A DNA stretch of 64,000 nucleotides, taken from positions 298,973-362,972 of the forward strand of contig NZ_JAIRDQ010000007.1 in the NCBI RefSeq assembly GCF_021458635.1, in the 5' to 3' direction. The notes beneath the pieces were generated by a model, which did no database searches, was not told the DNA's origin, and was given only the letters and a program-made list of their open reading frames with translations. This stretch comes from Bradyrhizobium monzae (GTDB lineage Bacteria > Pseudomonadota > Alphaproteobacteria > Rhizobiales > Xanthobacteraceae). Of the stretch, positions 17,413 through 26,520 are shown piece by piece; within the stretch, counting starts at the first letter, position 1, and every line of letters begins with the position of its first letter. The translations under genes were made by a program, and so were the position numbers.

Positions 17413-17960
17413 GACTGGGCCTCGAAAAGCGCAACGGCGCCTACATTGCCGAAAAGATGCTTGAATCTACTGGCGAAAATCCCGGGCGCGGCACGCGCCC
17501 CGACCGACCGGCACGCCCGAACCCAAGCCATGTCAATGGCTTGCGGTTCGACAGGCGAGGCCCTTTTATCTCGCCTTCCTAATCGGGCGTTCAAAGTCCA
17601 CTCATTCCTACGCTTTTCTTCGACTCTTCGCGCTTCAGCCATTACAGACTCCCTGCATCAACAACGCACAAACGTCACCACATCGCGCTTGCGGTCAGCA
17701 TTCACCAGGCGGGGTCCATGCGTTCCTTCGCGTTCAGCACTTAGGCCGTCGCATGCTCTTCATCAGGTTCGTAAACAGGGCGATCCAAGCAGTTTTGCGC
17801 TCTCGTCCCCGAAGGGCGGCAGCAGGCAAGAGATAGCGGACATTCCCCGCTTCGCGGCCCCGCCAGGGGGACGCTCACCGCGCGCGCGGATCTCTAATTT
17901 CGTTCCTCCTCAACATGCTGGGCGTAACCCCAGCGCCTTCCTGACTCGCCTGCGCAGTGA
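17413..17960. other. Region upstream of relaxase; possible oriT location
   Basis: About 550 bp between the relaxase start and the IS110 remnant. In related elements the transfer origin lies upstream of the relaxase or near it. I could not find a convincing nic site or inverted repeat. A minus-strand frame of 77 codons (17642-17409) is Arg/Glu-rich but not recognised. Confidence 0.35.
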
Positions 17961-19024
17961 TTATTGCGCCGGCTTTAAGCGCAGCCGCTGCGTGATCTTG
18001 GCACCGAATCCGACGTGGAAATCGGTCTCGCTGACCCACATCCGATGCAGAATGCCTGCGAGTTTTCGCGCCACCGCGGCAATCGCACAGAGCATGCTCG
18101 AACGCTTGGCGATCCGCAGGCCCCACGCTCGCAGTGCCGACCATTTTCTGACCCGAAGCAGCAGGCTGGCAGCCGCCTCACAGAGCGCCTCCCGCACGGA
18201 GATATCGCCCTGTTTGCTGATATGACCTTCAAAATCGATCGACGTCCCAGACTGGTGACGCTTCGGCGTCAGCCCAAAATGGGCGCCCACGGTGCGTGAT
18301 CGGGTAAAGCGATGAGGGTCATCAACGCCAACTTTGAATGACAAGGCAACGACCGGACCGACGCCTGGAACCGTCATCAGACGCCGGCAAACTGGATCAT
18401 GCTGGACGACCTGCAGGAGCACGCGATGTAGCCGATCATAGCCCTCGAGGAGAGCGCGGCGCACGTCCAACATGACCTGGATAGACATCACAAAAACCGG
18501 GTCGCAATGCTCGATCAGTTCGCGGTGCGAGCTTCGTAGGCACCTCGGGCAACCGCTCCGACCAGCAATCCATAGGCCCGCAGTGCCCCCCGAACGTGGT
18601 TCTCGAGGTCGATCAATTTGCGCTTGAGCAGCTTCCGGTTGGTCAACAACGTGCGCATTTTCTGCATGTCGATGTTCTTGACATGGACGGCGCGGTACCA
18701 GCCCAACCGCATCATCTGCGCGATGCCGCGCGCATCGCTTCGGTCCGTCTTGTTGCGCATCGTCGACAGCGAAACGCGCATGTGGCGTGCCTCCACGACG
18801 ATGATTGGAAGTCCAGCTGGCTGCAATTCGCGATACAGCCAGATACCAAGCGATGACGCCTTGACTCCAACTCTATCGAGGCGATCCGCGTAGTTCTCCA
18901 CAGCGAAGCGGATCGCCTCTGGCTCGGTGCTGACCTTAACTTCGCGGACCGTGAGGCCCTCGCTGTCGACGATGCAAAGGCTGGTTTCTTCAAGACCGAC
19001 GTCCAATCCAACATAGAGTTTCAT
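17961..19024 (-). pseudogene. IS110-family transposase, one frameshift
   Basis: The N-terminal frame starts at 19024 with MKLYVGLDVGLEETSLCIVD, the DEDD nuclease domain of IS110 transposases, including RNKTDRSDARGIAQM. It runs into a stop after GAYEARTAN. The C-terminal domain continues in another frame as ELIEHCDPVFVMSIQVMLDV and RLMTVPGVGPVVALSFKVGV (Tnp20 domain with the helix-hairpin-helix), ending near 17961. One missing base near 18520 (ACCGCGAAC where ACCCGCGAAC is expected) restores one frame of about 350 codons. Inserted between the lytic transglycosylase and relaxase genes of the ICE. Confidence 0.9.
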
Positions 19025-19223
19025 CGGAGCTCTCCTGTGTGGCAACGACCTTCCAAGTCGTTGCACCAGGATCCGGATTTGGCCACGGCCGCATTATCCC
19101 CGTGCACCGCTATTTCGAAGCCCGATTTGAAGAGCCGTCCTGCTGTCGTGCCTGCCCACTGCTCTCGCCGTTCCGCCAATTGCTCGCTGAAGCGCGCCAT
19201 CCCTTGCGAACCCGCCCACCCGG
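19025..19223 (-). mobile_element. IS110 non-coding end, possible bridge-RNA locus
   Basis: About 200 bp lie between the transposase start and the end of the lytic transglycosylase gene. In IS110 elements this 5' non-coding end encodes the bridge RNA. A perfect 8-bp hairpin, GCAACGAC (19042-19049) with GTCGTTGC (19057-19064), stands 18 bp before the ATG. The full bridge-RNA fold was not traced by eye. Confidence 0.45.
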
Positions 19224-20117
19224 TCATTGCGATGCTCCCGAATTTGATCGAGCGACAAAGACGCCATTAGACTTGGGCACAATCTGCGAAACATCGCGCA
19301 CCGAAATTGCAGTTTTGCCGCTGCTCGAAGGCATGAGCGTCGGCGGCCGATCGCGTGTTTTCATCAGATCGGATCGCGAGACGAACAACGTTGCAGCTGT
19401 CGATAACTGCCGGCCGGCGATCCACGTCGGCGGCAGTTCGATGGCAAGCAGATTTGCAAGCTTTGTTACATAGGCTCGCGTCTCGTCTGGCAAGGGGCCG
19501 CCAGCGAGATGCTCTTCGTAGCGAGATGGTCCCGCATTGTACGCGGCAAACACGCCAGGCGAACCATAGCGATCGAGTAGCTCACGGAGATATGCCGTGC
19601 CGGCCAGAATATTATCGCGCGGGTCGTAGGGATCGCTGCCGAGATTATAGCGCTCGCGAAGCTCCGCCCAGGTCGCCGGCATGATCTGCATCAGGCCCAT
19701 TGCGCCCTTTGGCGACCTGGCATGCACGTCTCCAGCGCTCTCGACGTTGATGACTGAAACGATCCAGTTCACCGGAACTGGAAAGCGCTTTGAGGCTTCG
19801 TCGACGAACGCGGCGAACGGGTTGCTCGCCTGGGAGACCGCTCGAAGCGCAGCCGATCCATTCCCCGCCAGAGCAGTACTATGCGGCGCGATCAAAATCA
19901 GCAGCAACGATACGACGGCCCGAACACGCACGCCCGACTGAGCCAAGTATGCCGTCGTGCTCGCGCCCGTCCAGGGTAAAGCCGCTTCGCGCCGGCCATC
20001 CGGCCGCCCTGGACTGCCGCTGCGCGCGCCGGCCTTGCAGACATTGATCGGGACGGAGGAATGATCCCGCAATCGATCGAACAGAGGAATGGCGGGGTGA
20101 ACACGTGGAACAGGCAC
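19224..20117 (-). CDS. Lytic transglycosylase of the conjugation system
   Basis: A soluble lytic transglycosylase-like (SLT) enzyme that opens peptidoglycan for the transfer apparatus. Visible: a hydrophobic export segment VRVRAVVSLLLILIAPHSTA, then VNWIVSVINVESAGDVHARS (catalytic Glu in VES), GAMGLMQIMPATWAELRERY and VFAAYNAGPSRYEEHL. The start is uncertain. The GTG at 20117, shortly after GGAGGAG and overlapping the end of traF, gives 297 residues, but a later start near the signal peptide is possible. Gene order traF, transglycosylase, relaxase matches rhizobial ICEs. Confidence 0.88.
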   Translation of the reverse strand: MPVPRVHPAIPLFDRLRDHSSVPINVCKAGARSGSPGRPDGRREAALPWTGASTTAYLAQSGVRVRAVVSLLLILIAPHSTALAGNGSAALRAVSQASNPFAAFVDEASKRFPVPVNWIVSVINVESAGDVHARSPKGAMGLMQIMPATWAELRERYNLGSDPYDPRDNILAGTAYLRELLDRYGSPGVFAAYNAGPSRYEEHLAGGPLPDETRAYVTKLANLLAIELPPTWIAGRQLSTAATLFVSRSDLMKTRDRPPTLMPSSSGKTAISVRDVSQIVPKSNGVFVARSNSGASQ

Positions 20118-20119
20118 GT

Positions 20120-20627
20120 TCACTCCTCCCAGGTCCACACCGGCAGCGCTCGGCCAATCACGGCCGATGCTGGAAGAAATCCAAAATAGCGGCCATCAAG
20201 AGAGTCGTTCGACTGCCAGTTCATGAGAAAAAGCTCGCCGTTGCCAACGAGGCGGCAACCCTGCCATTTTGGCAGTGGCCGGCCTCGTCCGTCGCGATCC
20301 TTCGCCTCGCCCATCGCGATGGTATCCACCGAAATCGTGAGGCCGATTCTGCAAACCGTCTGACCGGGGAGCGCCAGCACGCGTTTGAGCATGGGGACGC
20401 CAATCGGCAGATATCCGTTCAGGTCGAGGAAAGTCGCAAGCGGCTCCGGCGGCTGCACCGCGACCAATTCAGTGACTTGGAATTGATCCGCAGGTCGCAG
20501 GCGATAGAGACCGATCGGCACGCTCGCGGATCCAAATGTAGAGCGGAAGTGGTTCCAGGACGACCGTCGCGACGAGCGCAGCAGCGGCCCCAAACGTTGT
20601 GGCCAGCATCTTGAGGCGTCCCGTCAT
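20120..20627 (-). pseudogene. traF: Conjugation signal peptidase TraF (S26), frameshifted
   Basis: From the ATG at 20627 one frame reads MTGRLKMLATTFGAAAALVA and continues to LPLYIW. The rest of the protein continues in another frame: SASVPIGLYRLRPAD (the catalytic Ser region of TraF-type S26 peptidases), GVPMLKRVLALPGQTVCRIG and RYFGFLPASAVIGRALPVWT. The change lies near 20520 and looks like a one-base loss around TTTGGATCC. TraF processes pilin-like subunits in the inner membrane. Its ATG overlaps the DUF2840 stop as ATGA. Confidence 0.85.
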
Positions 20628-21030
20628 CGCATTACCCTCTGACGGTGAAGCCAGGCCTGGTGGCGCGCCTTCGTGTAGGGACGCGGGTTTTCGTTGACGG
20701 AGAGGCGGTTATGAACGTGATGCCAATGATCAGGCGCGACATCAGCGGCATCGATGCCGAGTGCCTCAACGGCATCGATCATCTGCAGCAGGCGCTCGAC
20801 CTTCGGCCAGCCTGACAGGCGCAGCAGAATCTCTCCGCCGGGCCTCACATAAGGGACGGTGGAACAGCGCTGGCCAGGCGCAACCGCGCGCAAGATGTCG
20901 ATCCTCGAAATGATTGTCCCAAAGTCGTTGGAGGTCCAACGGACGAAGGCAAAGACGCTGCCGGGCGCAAATGACACGACACGCCGGTGGCGATCGATCT
21001 TGCGTTCCTCGACAACGCGGCCGAACCGAA
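20624..21030 (-). pseudogene. DUF2840 protein, 5' end lost
   Basis: The frame encodes IRFGRVVEERKIDRHRR, SFAPGSVFAFVRWTSNDFGT, RIDILRAVAPGQRCSTVPYV and RPGGEILLRLSGWPKVERLL, a DUF2840 protein found just upstream of traF in rhizobial ICEs. A TGA sits directly before the NRIRFGR segment, where intact members have about 20 more residues and the start codon. A GTG at 20977 could start a shortened 117-residue product. Probably a decayed gene; function of the family is unknown. Confidence 0.75.
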
Positions 21031-21238
21031 TGCGGTTTCACGATGCACCTTGCGCCCCGCCCACGAAATTACGGATGATTACCTAGTGCCCTCTCGGGAA
21101 GTTGAGGTGGGTCAAAGCGAACCGAAGGACCAAGCCTAGGATTGACTCGCGTCGGCACTTCGGTCCCGATGGCGTGGCGAGGCGGAGCCCGGACTCCTAG
21201 GCACTCCGGGTCCCGCTCTCCGACACTGAACACGAGCG

Positions 21239-21415
21239 TTACTTCTCCGGAGGCCTCAGCGGGCTGTCGGCCCAGTTGCGGACGGTCGGGTTGTGCAGCG
21301 GGTCTTGTTCGCAAACGGTACAGACGTAGCGTAACCGGCCCCCGGCGACGTCATCCGGCACAGCCACCAGCGGCTTGCCGCACCCCGGGCACGCCTTCCG
21401 GATCAGATAACGCAT
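21239..21415 (-). CDS. Small zinc-ribbon-like protein
   Basis: A 58-residue protein: MRYLIRKACPGCGKPLVAVP, then CTVCEQDPLHNP and VRNWADSPLRPPEK. Two CxxC pairs about 25 residues apart suggest one bound zinc. The short protein with the ending DSPLRPP is one I associate with Bradyrhizobium genomes; its function is unknown. The ATG at 21415 is preceded on the minus strand by a G/A-rich segment (GGGGGAAATTAAG). Confidence 0.75.
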   Translation of the reverse strand: MRYLIRKACPGCGKPLVAVPDDVAGGRLRYVCTVCEQDPLHNPTVRNWADSPLRPPEK

Positions 21416-21544
21416 CTTAATTTCCCCCGCTGTCCCGATCTTAGTCGCACCCTCAATGGCTTCGCAAGCGCCTCGATCTAGGCTTGACGTACGTTCGGCA
21501 AGCTATTGAAATCGGGCTTTCGGTGATGTTGCGGGGGGTGTGTC

Positions 21545-21745
21545 GTGGAAGAGTTCTACATGGGCTTTGCGCAACGGGCGCGCGATCTTGCGGAGAATGC
21601 GGATCCGTTCACTAAGCGGCGGCTGCTCGACCTGGCCAAGCGTTACGATCTCAAGAGCAGGCCAGGCGCAGCGAGCGGGCGGTCCCTGCCGCCCCAGCGC
21701 GCCATGCCTCCGACAGTTTTATTCTCCGGCTCCGGAGAAGCCTGA
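21545..21745 (+). CDS. Small conserved hypothetical protein
   Basis: 66 residues from a GTG at 21545: VEEFYMGFAQRARDLAENAD then PFTKRRLLDLAKRYD. This helix-rich pattern is shared by many short rhizobial proteins of unknown function. A G-rich GGGGGG precedes the start by about eight bases. No membrane segment. Confidence 0.75.
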   Translation: MEEFYMGFAQRARDLAENADPFTKRRLLDLAKRYDLKSRPGAASGRSLPPQRAMPPTVLFSGSGEA

Positions 21746-22220
21746 AGGCGGCTACCGATCCCGCGTCAACGAAAGGCGTCGCGGACGTGCAGACTCGGCT
21801 CCTTCCGCGCGACCGGATCCGAAGAACTTCATTGCGCTCAGAGGAACGATGGCGCCAGTGCCAGGTTTCCCGACGCCCTGCCCCAAGGGGCGAACCCCGT
21901 ACAGGCCCCAGCTCATAGCCCCTGCTCCCCGAGCTGGGGGCCTTCATCGGGAAGCGCCGCGAGCAAAAGGCTTGAGTGAAGCTGGCGCTCTCACTCCTCT
22001 GCTCCCCAAAAACGGCTATTGGTCTTCGTCCGCAGCACCGGGATCCTCGGTGCCGAGTAACTTCAGCCCGGTCTCGATCTTGGCGAGAAGCGCCCGGATT
22101 TCTGCGCTTTCCTTCGAGCCAGGCGTACGCTTGCGAGAGGACCGCTGAGAGGGGGCGGATATCCAGATTGCCGAGCCGCAAGAAGCGAAGGTTCATGCGC
22201 CGGACGGAAGGCTGATTACA
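21746..22220. other. Intergenic region with a possible small minus-strand gene end
   Basis: A minus-strand frame ending at 22016 reads SKESAEIRALLAKIETGLKL then LGTEDPGAADEDQ, which looks like a real C-terminus. No convincing start was found, and an overlapping frame from 22196 (MNLRFLRLGNLDIRPLSAVL) may be its displaced 5' part. Treated as a likely relic. Confidence 0.35.
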
Positions 22221-22583
22221 TCATAAGCTGCGATTGCGCCACCAAGTCAGCCCGCAAGCGAATATCCAATTGAAGTAGAGGAGAGCAATGATCGCTCCCG
22301 CTAAAGGACCTTGCACCCGCCAGTACGCAAAAAAATGGCTCGTCCCTTCCGCTCGCGTTGCAAATGCAGTAGCCGCGAGCACCAGGCCAGCGGCGATGAG
22401 CAGGTAATTGGAGATAGAAAGTGATGGCTCGGCGCGGAGTGCATTGAACCAAGCTGCGAACGAGATAGGGGCCAACGGTAGACAACTAAACGCGCCAGCG
22501 AGCCAGCCGTGGCCGGCACCAGAGAGAAAGATGAAGCCGAGGAGCTGCAATGCAGCGAATGACGAGGCCACGAGATATTTCAT
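22221..22583 (-). CDS. Hypothetical membrane protein, four spans
   Basis: 120 residues beginning MKYLVASSFAALQLLGFIFL. Four hydrophobic segments are visible (about 3-22, 28-46, 60-77, 92-112). The family was not recognised. The start at 22583 is the first ATG of the frame. No neighbour suggests a role. Confidence 0.65.
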   Translation of the reverse strand: MKYLVASSFAALQLLGFIFLSGAGHGWLAGAFSCLPLAPISFAAWFNALRAEPSLSISNYLLIAAGLVLAATAFATRAEGTSHFFAYWRVQGPLAGAIIALLYFNWIFACGLTWWRNRSL

Positions 22584-23083
22584 GTCGTCGTAAGGTCTGC
22601 CTCAGGTGAAAGCTCGGCGATCCGAGAGGTTAGGGTCGGGCGTACCGCGCCGGCATCGGCCCTCCGCCAGACTAACTGCCTCGCCGCCAGCATTATGTCC
22701 ACGAAATTGCGCGATGGCAGAAATGACCGGAAGTTCAACCCGAGACGCGACGCGTCCCGTATGCCTGATCTTCGAATGTGCGTTTCTGCACACGTACGAT
22801 CAGATCGGCCAGCAGGCTAGAAGCCACACCCACTTCGCTTCCGGCCCTTCAGCGAAGTAACGCCCCTTGGATTGACGTCTGCTCCATGAGGAAGGCGAAC
22901 CAGATGGCCATGAGTTCCTAGCCTCTTGATCCGTAGCTGAAGTTTTCGCCTACGAAAGAAACCTCACTCAGAACATTGACGCGTTCATAAGTTTAGGCTA
23001 ATCATTAGCTATCGCTTATTATCTTGCGAGACGTCGCCGTTCGGCAAAGTCCCGTAACGTTGGCGGGTGGGGGTCGGCCGGCC
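22584..23083. other. Intergenic region, nothing recognised
   Basis: About 500 bp. The last 100 bp before the ArsR gene are AT-rich (TTAGCTATCGCTTATTATCT near 23004) and probably hold its promoter. Confidence 0.4.
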
Positions 23084-23395
23084 ATGGCCAAAGATAGTGT
23101 GCAGTTGGCTGCTCTAGGGGATCCGACCCGTAGACGAATATTCGAACTGGTGGGGGCAAGGCCTCGCACTGTCGCTGAAATCACTAGGGAGCTAACCGTC
23201 TCCCAGTCAGCTGTCTCCCAGCATCTCAAGGTGTTGCGCGAATCTCGGTTGGTTCGCGCTGAGCCGAAGGGCGCCAGCAATGTTTATCACATCGATCCGG
23301 CAGGGCTCAGCCAGATGCGCGCTTGGCTCGACCGGTTCTGGAGCAACACACTGGCGGCTTACAAGATCGCCGTCGAAAGATCACGGGAGGACTAG
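23084..23395 (+). CDS. ArsR-family transcriptional regulator
   Basis: A 103-residue winged-helix repressor: LAALGDPTRRRIFELVGARP, then VAEITRELTVSQSAVSQHLK as the recognition helix-turn-helix, then VLRESRLVRAEPKGASNVYH. No metal-binding cysteine motif is visible, so it belongs to the group that pairs with SRPBCC/AHSA1 genes. The ATG at 23084 is chosen for domain fit; an in-frame TTG at 23024 would add 20 residues. The next gene starts three bases after its stop, a standard ArsR-AHSA1 operon. Confidence 0.92.
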   Translation: MAKDSVQLAALGDPTRRRIFELVGARPRTVAEITRELTVSQSAVSQHLKVLRESRLVRAEPKGASNVYHIDPAGLSQMRAWLDRFWSNTLAAYKIAVERSRED

Positions 23396-23397
23396 CA

Positions 23398-23883
23398 GTG
23401 AGCAGAACTGTATCGGCCGCGCCCATCAAACAATCGATCGTGGTCGAGGCGCCGATTGAGCGCGCGTTCAAGATCTTCACGGAAGACTTCGGCAGCTTCA
23501 AGCCACGTGAACACAATCTGCTCTCCGTTCCCATCGTAGAGACGGTGTTTGAGCCTCGTGTGGGCGGTTACGTATATGATCGTGGCGCGGACGGCAGCGA
23601 ATGCCGCTGGGCGCGTGTGTTGGCTTTTGAGCCGCCCGATCGCGTGCTCCTAAGCTGGGATATCAGCCCACGATGGCAGATCGAGACCGATCCCGACAAG
23701 ACAAGTGAATGGGAGGTCCGGTTCATCGCCGAAACGCCAAGCCGGACAAGGTTAGAGCTTGAGCACCGTCACCTCGAACGACATGGCCAAGGTTGGGAAG
23801 GTGTGCGCGACGGCATCGAAGGCGATCAGGGTTGGCCGCTCTATCTGAAACGGTTCGCCGAGCGGATTGCTCGCGAGACATGA
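23398..23883 (+). CDS. SRPBCC/AHSA1 domain protein
   Basis: 161 residues from a GTG at 23398 with GGGAGG nine bases upstream. The fold is seen in SIVVEAPIERAFKIFTEDFG, VFEPRVGGYVYDRGADGSEC and the C-terminal helix. These START-like proteins bind hydrophobic ligands; the ligand is unknown. Translationally coupled to the ArsR gene, which probably represses both. Confidence 0.9.
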   Translation: MSRTVSAAPIKQSIVVEAPIERAFKIFTEDFGSFKPREHNLLSVPIVETVFEPRVGGYVYDRGADGSECRWARVLAFEPPDRVLLSWDISPRWQIETDPDKTSEWEVRFIAETPSRTRLELEHRHLERHGQGWEGVRDGIEGDQGWPLYLKRFAERIARET

Positions 23884-23928
23884 TGTTCGCGTATCCAATG
23901 CCACGTTATCGCAGTTGCGGAGGCCTGC

Positions 23929-24351
23929 ATGGCAGCTTACTCGCCTAGTGTTGTCGGGGTGCTTATCCTGTGCCTCTTGTCCATTTTGCTGGCGATTCAT
24001 TCAGGATCGTCCAAAGGCAGGGCCGGCGCGCTCTCCGGGCCTGTCCTGCCGGCGGATGACGACAACTTGCTTTACCGGATTGATCGCGTCCACATGAACA
24101 CGGTGGAGGCACTGCCGCCGTTTATCGTCCCGGCAATCCTGGCCATGATGGTAGGGGTCAGTGCCTTTACGCTCGCCGCGCTCGTCTGGGTCTATGTCGC
24201 AATTCGTCTCATCCACGTCGCGGTCTATCTGGGCGGCGGCAAAGCGGCCAAAGGCGGCAGCATCAGAACGATTCTCTATGTTTTAGGGGCCCTCGTGACA
24301 GTTATTCTCATTGCGACGACCGCCGTCGCAGCTATTCCCTTAGGTACCTAG
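23929..24351 (+). CDS. MAPEG-family membrane protein
   Basis: 140 residues, four membrane spans. The first span is followed by RIDRVHMNTVEALPPFIVPA, the family motif with conserved Asn and Glu, then RLIHVAVYLGG. Likely a membrane glutathione-dependent or lipid-handling enzyme; the reaction cannot be told from sequence. It lies 45 bp after the SRPBCC gene and probably shares its transcript. Confidence 0.88.
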   Translation: MAAYSPSVVGVLILCLLSILLAIHSGSSKGRAGALSGPVLPADDDNLLYRIDRVHMNTVEALPPFIVPAILAMMVGVSAFTLAALVWVYVAIRLIHVAVYLGGGKAAKGGSIRTILYVLGALVTVILIATTAVAAIPLGT

Positions 24352-24516
24352 CCTTGGGCACCTAGCCGTGGCGGCAATGTCCCTCTTGGGCGGCGGTTGA
24401 GAGATGCCCGGAATTCCGCCCCTCTCGGCGGCAGAGCGCGCGCAGCGGACATCGAGGCGCTGATCCGCGGCGTGCGTTTACGAGCGTCCGCCCAAATTTA
24501 TTCTTTGCTATCGCGA

Positions 24517-24592
24517 GCCGGGCCGCAGGCCCGGCGAGCGCACGCGGATACGCGTCATCGCCGCCGATCCGGCTTGCCGGATCGGCGGCGAT
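24517..24592. terminator. Two adjacent hairpins between convergent genes
   Basis: GCCGGGCC (24517-24524) pairs with GGCCCGGC (24528-24535). Then ATCGCCGCCGATCCGGC (24557-24573) pairs perfectly, over 17 bp with a two-base loop, with its complement at 24576-24592. They lie between the MAPEG and DUF932 genes, whose stops face each other, so a bidirectional termination role fits, although no T-run is present. Confidence 0.5.
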
Positions 24593-24646
24593 GCGCCAGG
24601 CATCGAGCAACGCCGCGCAACCGTTCCCGAGTGCGCGGCTCACGTC

Positions 24647-25849
24647 TCAGATTGCACGCTCCATCAAGCGTTTTGCTTTGGCTTCCAGTTCAAGTCGCGT
24701 GTCCTGATGGGCCTTGCCCCGAGCAAACGCGGTAATGCCCTGCACGAAATCAAAGATGTTTTCCGGCTTACGGTTTTCTTCGCCGAGAACTGTTTCGATG
24801 ATTTTTGAGGCCTCGGACTTGGAAAACCCGCCTTTGCGGAGAAAAGTCTCCCGGTCCTCGTCGGTGCGGGCAACGATCCGCTCGCGAGCGGCCTTGATGC
24901 CTGCAACGAACGGCGCAGGCGAGGAATTGGCAAAGCTCGTCAGCGCGGGTGCTGCTTCATGGGCGAAACGTTGAGCCGCAAATTTGGAATGCCGGATGGT
25001 GATCTCCTCGAAATTCTCCACGCCCCACAGATTGCGGTTCATGCAGACGGCGCGGAGGTAGAAGCTGGCAATCCCGAGGGCCTTGCTGCCGACTTCACTA
25101 TTCCAGCAGTAGAACCCCCGGAAATACAAATCCGGCGAGCCATCCGGCAGGCGCCCCGCCTCGATCGGGTTGGTATCGTCGACCAGAAACAGGAACACGT
25201 CGCGGTCACTGGCGTAAAGCGTCGTCGTGTCCTTGGTCACGTCCACAAAGGGATTGTGGGTCATGGTTGACCAGTCCATCACGCCCGGCACCTTCCACCG
25301 CGTGTCACCCGTGCCATTGCCCGCGATCTTCATGACGGCCGCGACCAACTCATGATCCCAGATGCGGCCGTAGTCCGGCCCGGTGACAGCACGAAGCTCG
25401 ACCCGTCCGTTATCGGCCTCCAAGGTTTTCACGAGCTCGGCGCGATGCGAGAGCAAGCCGTGTTGCAGGTTGATGGCCGATAGGGCTGCGGGCAGTTGCC
25501 GCAGGTAAGAGGTCGGCGCGCCGACCAGCGTGCACAATTGTCCAAAGCTCCAGTGGGTTGGCGACACCGGCTCGTCACGCCCCGGAACCGTCAGGGCAAG
25601 CCGCTCGGAATTTTCGCGGCTCGCCTCCACCCGGATAGCCCGGCTTTCCACCGTCCGCGCCTGCGCGCGCTCGGCGCGACCTCGCACGGCTTCGTAGAGG
25701 TCCGGTAAATTCAGGTAACGCTCATCGTCCGGTCGCGCAAACCACTCGGACGACACACGGCCGATACGCTGGCCACGCGATACATCCACGTGGAAACCGC
25801 CCGAAACAGGCTGTTCGCTCTGGGACAAGGTCATCATGCTCATGGTCAT
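24647..25849 (-). CDS. DUF932 protein of the ICE
   Basis: 400 residues. It matches DUF932 (phage/plasmid-like protein, sometimes labelled DUF945): THWSFGQLCTLVGAPTSYLR, VTGPDYGRIWDHELVAAVMK, DRDVFLFLVDDTNPIEAGRL and FYLRAVCMNRNLWGVENFEE. Genes of this type accompany DUF736 and ParB in rhizobial ICEs and plasmids; function unknown. The start at 25849 has AGGAGA just upstream. Reading frame intact, unlike several of its ICE neighbours. Confidence 0.9.
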   Translation of the reverse strand: MTMSMMTLSQSEQPVSGGFHVDVSRGQRIGRVSSEWFARPDDERYLNLPDLYEAVRGRAERAQARTVESRAIRVEASRENSERLALTVPGRDEPVSPTHWSFGQLCTLVGAPTSYLRQLPAALSAINLQHGLLSHRAELVKTLEADNGRVELRAVTGPDYGRIWDHELVAAVMKIAGNGTGDTRWKVPGVMDWSTMTHNPFVDVTKDTTTLYASDRDVFLFLVDDTNPIEAGRLPDGSPDLYFRGFYCWNSEVGSKALGIASFYLRAVCMNRNLWGVENFEEITIRHSKFAAQRFAHEAAPALTSFANSSPAPFVAGIKAARERIVARTDEDRETFLRKGGFSKSEASKIIETVLGEENRKPENIFDFVQGITAFARGKAHQDTRLELEAKAKRLMERAI

Positions 25850-26163
25850 TCTCCTATGGGCTGAGGTTGAAGCGCAGCGCTGCGCTGCAACTCTGCCCGT
25901 CGGCGAGACCGGGGGTAGCAAGGGCAAGGGCAGCCGGAGCGGAGGGGGATCACCCGCCTGCCAAGGGCGCAGCCAGCGGCTGCGCGTCTGCACGCGCCTG
26001 ACGACGACGTCGTCATGAATCTCCTGCGCGGAAGACCGGGGAGACCGCTCCGGCCGGCACACGAAGTGTGCTTCACCCTTGCCCGCGCGAGGGCGGAGCC
26101 CTTAGCACTCTCTTCAAAAGGAAAATGCACTTCTGCTTCCTTCCAAAGCGGCGCAAGAAACGC
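25850..26163. other. Intergenic region between DUF932 and DUF736, nothing recognised
   Basis: No gene found. Overlapping short frames rich in Arg and Pro are shadow frames. It probably holds the promoter for the DUF932 gene. Confidence 0.4.
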
Positions 26164-26192
26164 AAAAAGCCCCGCCTCCGAGGAGGCGGGGC
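26164..26192 (-). terminator. Rho-independent terminator after DUF736
   Basis: GCCCCGCCTCC (26169-26179) and GGAGGCGGGGC (26182-26192) form a GC-rich stem. On the minus strand it is followed by TTTTT (26168-26164). It stands 17 bp after the DUF736 stop. Confidence 0.85.
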
Positions 26193-26208
26193 CGATGATC
26201 CCGAGGGA

Positions 26209-26520
26209 TCAGTCGCCGTTGCGGCGGGACCAGATCAGGGTGAAGCCCTCGTCGCCTTCGACCTTCACCAGCGAGGCGTAGATCGGGGCCGGGAAGCTCG
26301 GATCGTCGAGCTTGACCGAGAGGTATTCGCGTTCGGTTTCTCGAGCGGTCTTCTTCCAGGCGGCGCCGAACTCGGTCGTACCGGCGAAGATGCGGTAGTC
26401 GGGCGCCTTGTCGTTGTCCTTCTCGGACGGGGCGAACCTTGCCTTGATGTTGAGCGTCAGCGTCTTGATCGAACCGATGTAGCCGTTGTCCGAAGCGGTG
26501 AAGGTGCCGATGGTAGCCAT
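26209..26520 (-). CDS. DUF736 protein of the ICE
   Basis: 103 residues: MATIGTFTASDNGYIGSIKT, LNIKARFAPSEKDNDKAPDY, EREYLSVKLDDPSFPAPIYA and TLIWSRRNGD. This is the DUF736 family, short proteins common on rhizobial ICEs and plasmids, function unknown. Reading frame intact. A GGAG segment lies just upstream of the ATG at 26520. A strong terminator follows. Confidence 0.93.
   Translation of the reverse strand: MATIGTFTASDNGYIGSIKTLTLNIKARFAPSEKDNDKAPDYRIFAGTTEFGAAWKKTARETEREYLSVKLDDPSFPAPIYASLVKVEGDEGFTLIWSRRNGD

Noticed and set aside
21651..22196. 181-codon minus-strand frame
   Set aside because: Arg/Ser-rich and overlaps the opposite strand of the 21545-21745 gene; only the short 3' part around 22016-22140 looks protein-like, in another frame.
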